From: Pasteurella atlantica
Lineage (GTDB): Bacteria > Pseudomonadota > Gammaproteobacteria > Enterobacterales > Pasteurellaceae
Reading direction: 5' to 3'
DNA: 64,000 bases
NCBI RefSeq assembly: GCF_963693435.1
Contig: NZ_OY856306.1
Coordinates: forward strand, 1,488,001 to 1,552,000
A model generated the notes under the pieces. That model saw only the letters and a program-made list of their open reading frames with translations. It searched no databases and was not told the origin of the DNA. Made by a program: the position numbers and the translations under genes. Numbering within the stretch: position 1 is the stretch's first letter; each line of letters begins with the position of its first letter. Of the stretch, positions 62,386-64,000 are shown piece by piece.

Positions 62386-63445
62386 AATAATCCCCTCCTT
62401 GATTTAATTTTCTAGATACTGAGCTTTTAGATTCACCTTTAAGTTTTTCTATTTCTCTAACTGTAAAGCCTTGTTGATGAAGAGTAGAAATATCAACCTG
62501 TTCAATACTATTTACTAAATTAGTATACAATCTTCGTAGATAATCATAAGGAAGTTTTGTATCACTAAATGCTAAAGAGGTTTTTATTATATTTTTTAAT
62601 TCACCTGGGCAAGGAAGGACAGGCGATATATTCAATATTTTTCTAAATAATCTTATATCTTTAGAAATACCTTTAAAGTTTTTCATAAATGATGATAAAT
62701 AATATTCTGAGACTTCTATTAAATCCTCTTTACTATATCGATTAAAATTAATAATTGCATCAAAACGTCTAGATAATGCTTTATCAAAATTTGAATATAA
62801 ATTAGTTGTCGCGATAATGACTATTTCTCTATTTAAATCAGTTAGTCTATCAAGTTCTTTTAAAATTGTAGATGTGACTCTCCCCATCTCACGAATATCA
62901 CTGTGATTGATTCTATCTAATGCAATAGCATCTATCTCATCAAATAAAATAACAACTTTATTTGGATATGGAATCCTATTTATTTCAGAAAACATACTTA
63001 CAATATTTTTATTAGTTTGACCTAGTTTACTGTCAATCAAATTTTCAACATTAACATAATATAATTTCCTGTCTAATAACCTCGTAACATGTTTTGCAGC
63101 CTCAGTCTTCCCAGTTCCAGGTGATCCTTCAAACAAAAATTTATTAATACCTATATTATGATTTACTGCATTAATAATGCCTTTTATATCATCAGATATT
63201 TCTATTGGTAAATTTAATGGGGTGAGGCTATAAACATCAAAATTATTTAAAAATTCACTCTCAAAATCACTTGCCTGGGGGATATACAAATTCGCTTCAG
63301 ATATCAACCCCATAATGTATTCAGATAACTGAGTATCTCCTATTCGATCAAAATATTTTGCAATATTTATAGCCTCATTTCTAAAAGAACTTTCATTTTT
63401 TTCAATATGATATTTAATTAAATTTAATATATTTTGTTTTTTCAC
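62378..63445 (-). CDS. ietA: IetA-like AAA+ ATPase of a two-gene defence system
   Basis: A 355-aa AAA+ ATPase. It starts at a GTG (63445). Walker A is EGSPGTGKTE (107-114), Walker B is VVILFDEID (164-172), sensor 1 is ATTN (212-215) and the arginine-finger-type RRFD is at 226-229. The last 35 residues (GFTVREIEKLKGESKSSVSR) look like a small helix-turn-helix, hinting at DNA binding. Fused by overlap to the S8 protease gene, it matches the IetA partner, which is thought to gate or recruit the protease. Inserted between uppP and a HAD gene. Confidence 0.78.
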   Translation of the reverse strand: MKKQNILNLIKYHIEKNESSFRNEAINIAKYFDRIGDTQLSEYIMGLISEANLYIPQASDFESEFLNNFDVYSLTPLNLPIEISDDIKGIINAVNHNIGINKFLFEGSPGTGKTEAAKHVTRLLDRKLYYVNVENLIDSKLGQTNKNIVSMFSEINRIPYPNKVVILFDEIDAIALDRINHSDIREMGRVTSTILKELDRLTDLNREIVIIATTNLYSNFDKALSRRFDAIINFNRYSKEDLIEVSEYYLSSFMKNFKGISKDIRLFRKILNISPVLPCPGELKNIIKTSLAFSDTKLPYDYLRRLYTNLVNSIEQVDISTLHQQGFTVREIEKLKGESKSSVSRKLNQGGDYYE

Positions 63446-63492
63446 AATTTTTGCCCCGTAGTTATATTACTGCTCTAAGTATAACACAAACA

Positions 63493-63519
63493 GGGACAAA
63501 ATAAATATACTTTGGGACA
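63493..63519. promoter_or_regulatory. Paired GGGACA sites upstream of ietA
   Basis: GGGACA occurs at 63493-63498 and 63514-63519, 21 bases apart (two helical turns), in the 83 bases before the ietA start. This could be a binding site for a regulator. No promoter boxes are certain here. Confidence 0.3.
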
Positions 63520-63528
63520 TTTTTGATA

Positions 63529-64000
63529 TTATTTGATATTAAACAGCTGACTTAACTCAGTCGCAATACTATCTTCATTATTTGAACCAATGGTTTTATC
63601 GGCTTTATCTTGAACCTCTTGTTCACAGCCTCCCATTGCAATACCTAAGCCTGCAAATTCAAGCATACTAATATCATTGAAGTTATCCCCAAATGCCACC
63701 ACTTTTTGTGGTTCAATCCCTTCAATTTCTAATAATGCTTTTAAACAATTCCCTTTGGTATTTCCTTGATGCGTAATATCCACACGATCCGCCCAAGACC
63801 ATTCAGGACTAACTTGATCAAGCGGTAACTTATTCACAAAATTTTGCATTTTTTGGAGATCAGGATCACTGATTAATACTTTCCAAACAGTCACACCTTG
63901 ATCAATCAGATCTTGATATTTTTCAACTTGATGTACATCTGGACGAACACTTTCATCACAAGAGTTTACCCATTTTAAAAAACGTTCAAAATGTGGATTA
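63529..64000 (-). CDS. Cof-type HAD-IIB phosphatase, cut by right edge
   Basis: The frame is open from base 64000 to the stop at 63529, so the N-terminus with motif I lies outside. A GTG at 63894 is internal, not the start. The visible 156 residues contain the cap and the last motifs: Lys in GNTKGNCLKALLEIEGI, GDNFNDISMLEFAG and GIAMGGCEQEVQDKAD, typical of YbjI/YidA-type sugar phosphatases. The substrate cannot be named. It converges on nothing and lies directly upstream of the defence pair. Confidence 0.88.
   Translation of the reverse strand, partial: NPHFERFLKWVNSCDESVRPDVHQVEKYQDLIDQGVTVWKVLISDPDLQKMQNFVNKLPLDQVSPEWSWADRVDITHQGNTKGNCLKALLEIEGIEPQKVVAFGDNFNDISMLEFAGLGIAMGGCEQEVQDKADKTIGSNNEDSIATELSQLFNIK

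Overview
The window is chromosomal DNA from an AT-rich member of the Pasteurellaceae. Evidence for this is the housekeeping gene set (serC, hemW, uvrB, pepP, deaD, pnp, sspAB, uppP, gmhB) and many intergenic hairpins built from AGCGGT...TTTGCAAATTT...ACCGCT. The 9-mer ACAAGCGGT (five sites seen) is commoner than AAGTGCGGT (one seen). That points to the Actinobacillus/Mannheimia side of the family rather than the Haemophilus side. I cannot name a species. No rRNA or tRNA gene and no complete insertion sequence was seen.

Layout. 1-6.6 kb: a cut-off lipoprotein gene, a membrane protein, a broken 2OG-oxygenase gene, serC, hemW, a HAD phosphatase, and a graveyard of a AAA ATPase remnant plus immunity-type small genes. 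6.8-10.2 kb: a TPP riboswitch, then SDR-thiM-thiD-thiE, a thiamin salvage unit. 10.3-17.1 kb: bcp-gmhB, a higBA toxin-antitoxin pair, uvrB, a type I-F CRISPR array (8 repeats, no cas genes in the window) and pepP. 17.2-22.2 kb: small membrane proteins, a lipoprotein, and two paralogous genes set between integron-attC-like palindromes. 22.2-30.2 kb: pncB-nadE (NAD from nicotinate), tadA, a VirK/YbjX protein, deaD and pnp.

30.4-36.6 kb is the most interesting part: a tight six-gene minus-strand operon. Its order is a GRDP-like protein with a Cys-rich tail, a radical SAM/SPASM enzyme, an Fe(II)/2OG oxygenase, a UvrA-like twin-ATPase, a separate protein that looks like the UvrA zinc/insertion module, and a small unknown. 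I read it as an undescribed peptide-modification (RiPP-like) locus with a split UvrA-like partner. A T10 tract lies between its apparent -35 and -10 boxes.

37.1-45.1 kb: a RHH/PIN toxin-antitoxin pair with a perfect operator palindrome over its -10 box, a pRiA4b-type protein, cutC, a second cluster of small genes between attC-like palindromes (Bacteroidetes-like in character), and a duplicated azlC-azlD-azlC exporter. 45.3-56.4 kb: DUF4197 lipoprotein, vWA protein, small immunity-like genes, MBL hydrolase, a small membrane protein whose promoter spacer holds a G9 tract, a LAS-type peptidase, M48 protease with YjgN, GST, an OhrR-like regulator and LtrA. 56.7-64 kb: sspB/sspA, YcxB-like, BPL_N-type amidotransferase, uppP, an IetAS-type defence pair (AAA ATPase plus S8 protease), and a HAD phosphatase cut by the right edge.

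All calls rest on reading the sequence. No database search was run, and family names come from recognised motifs.
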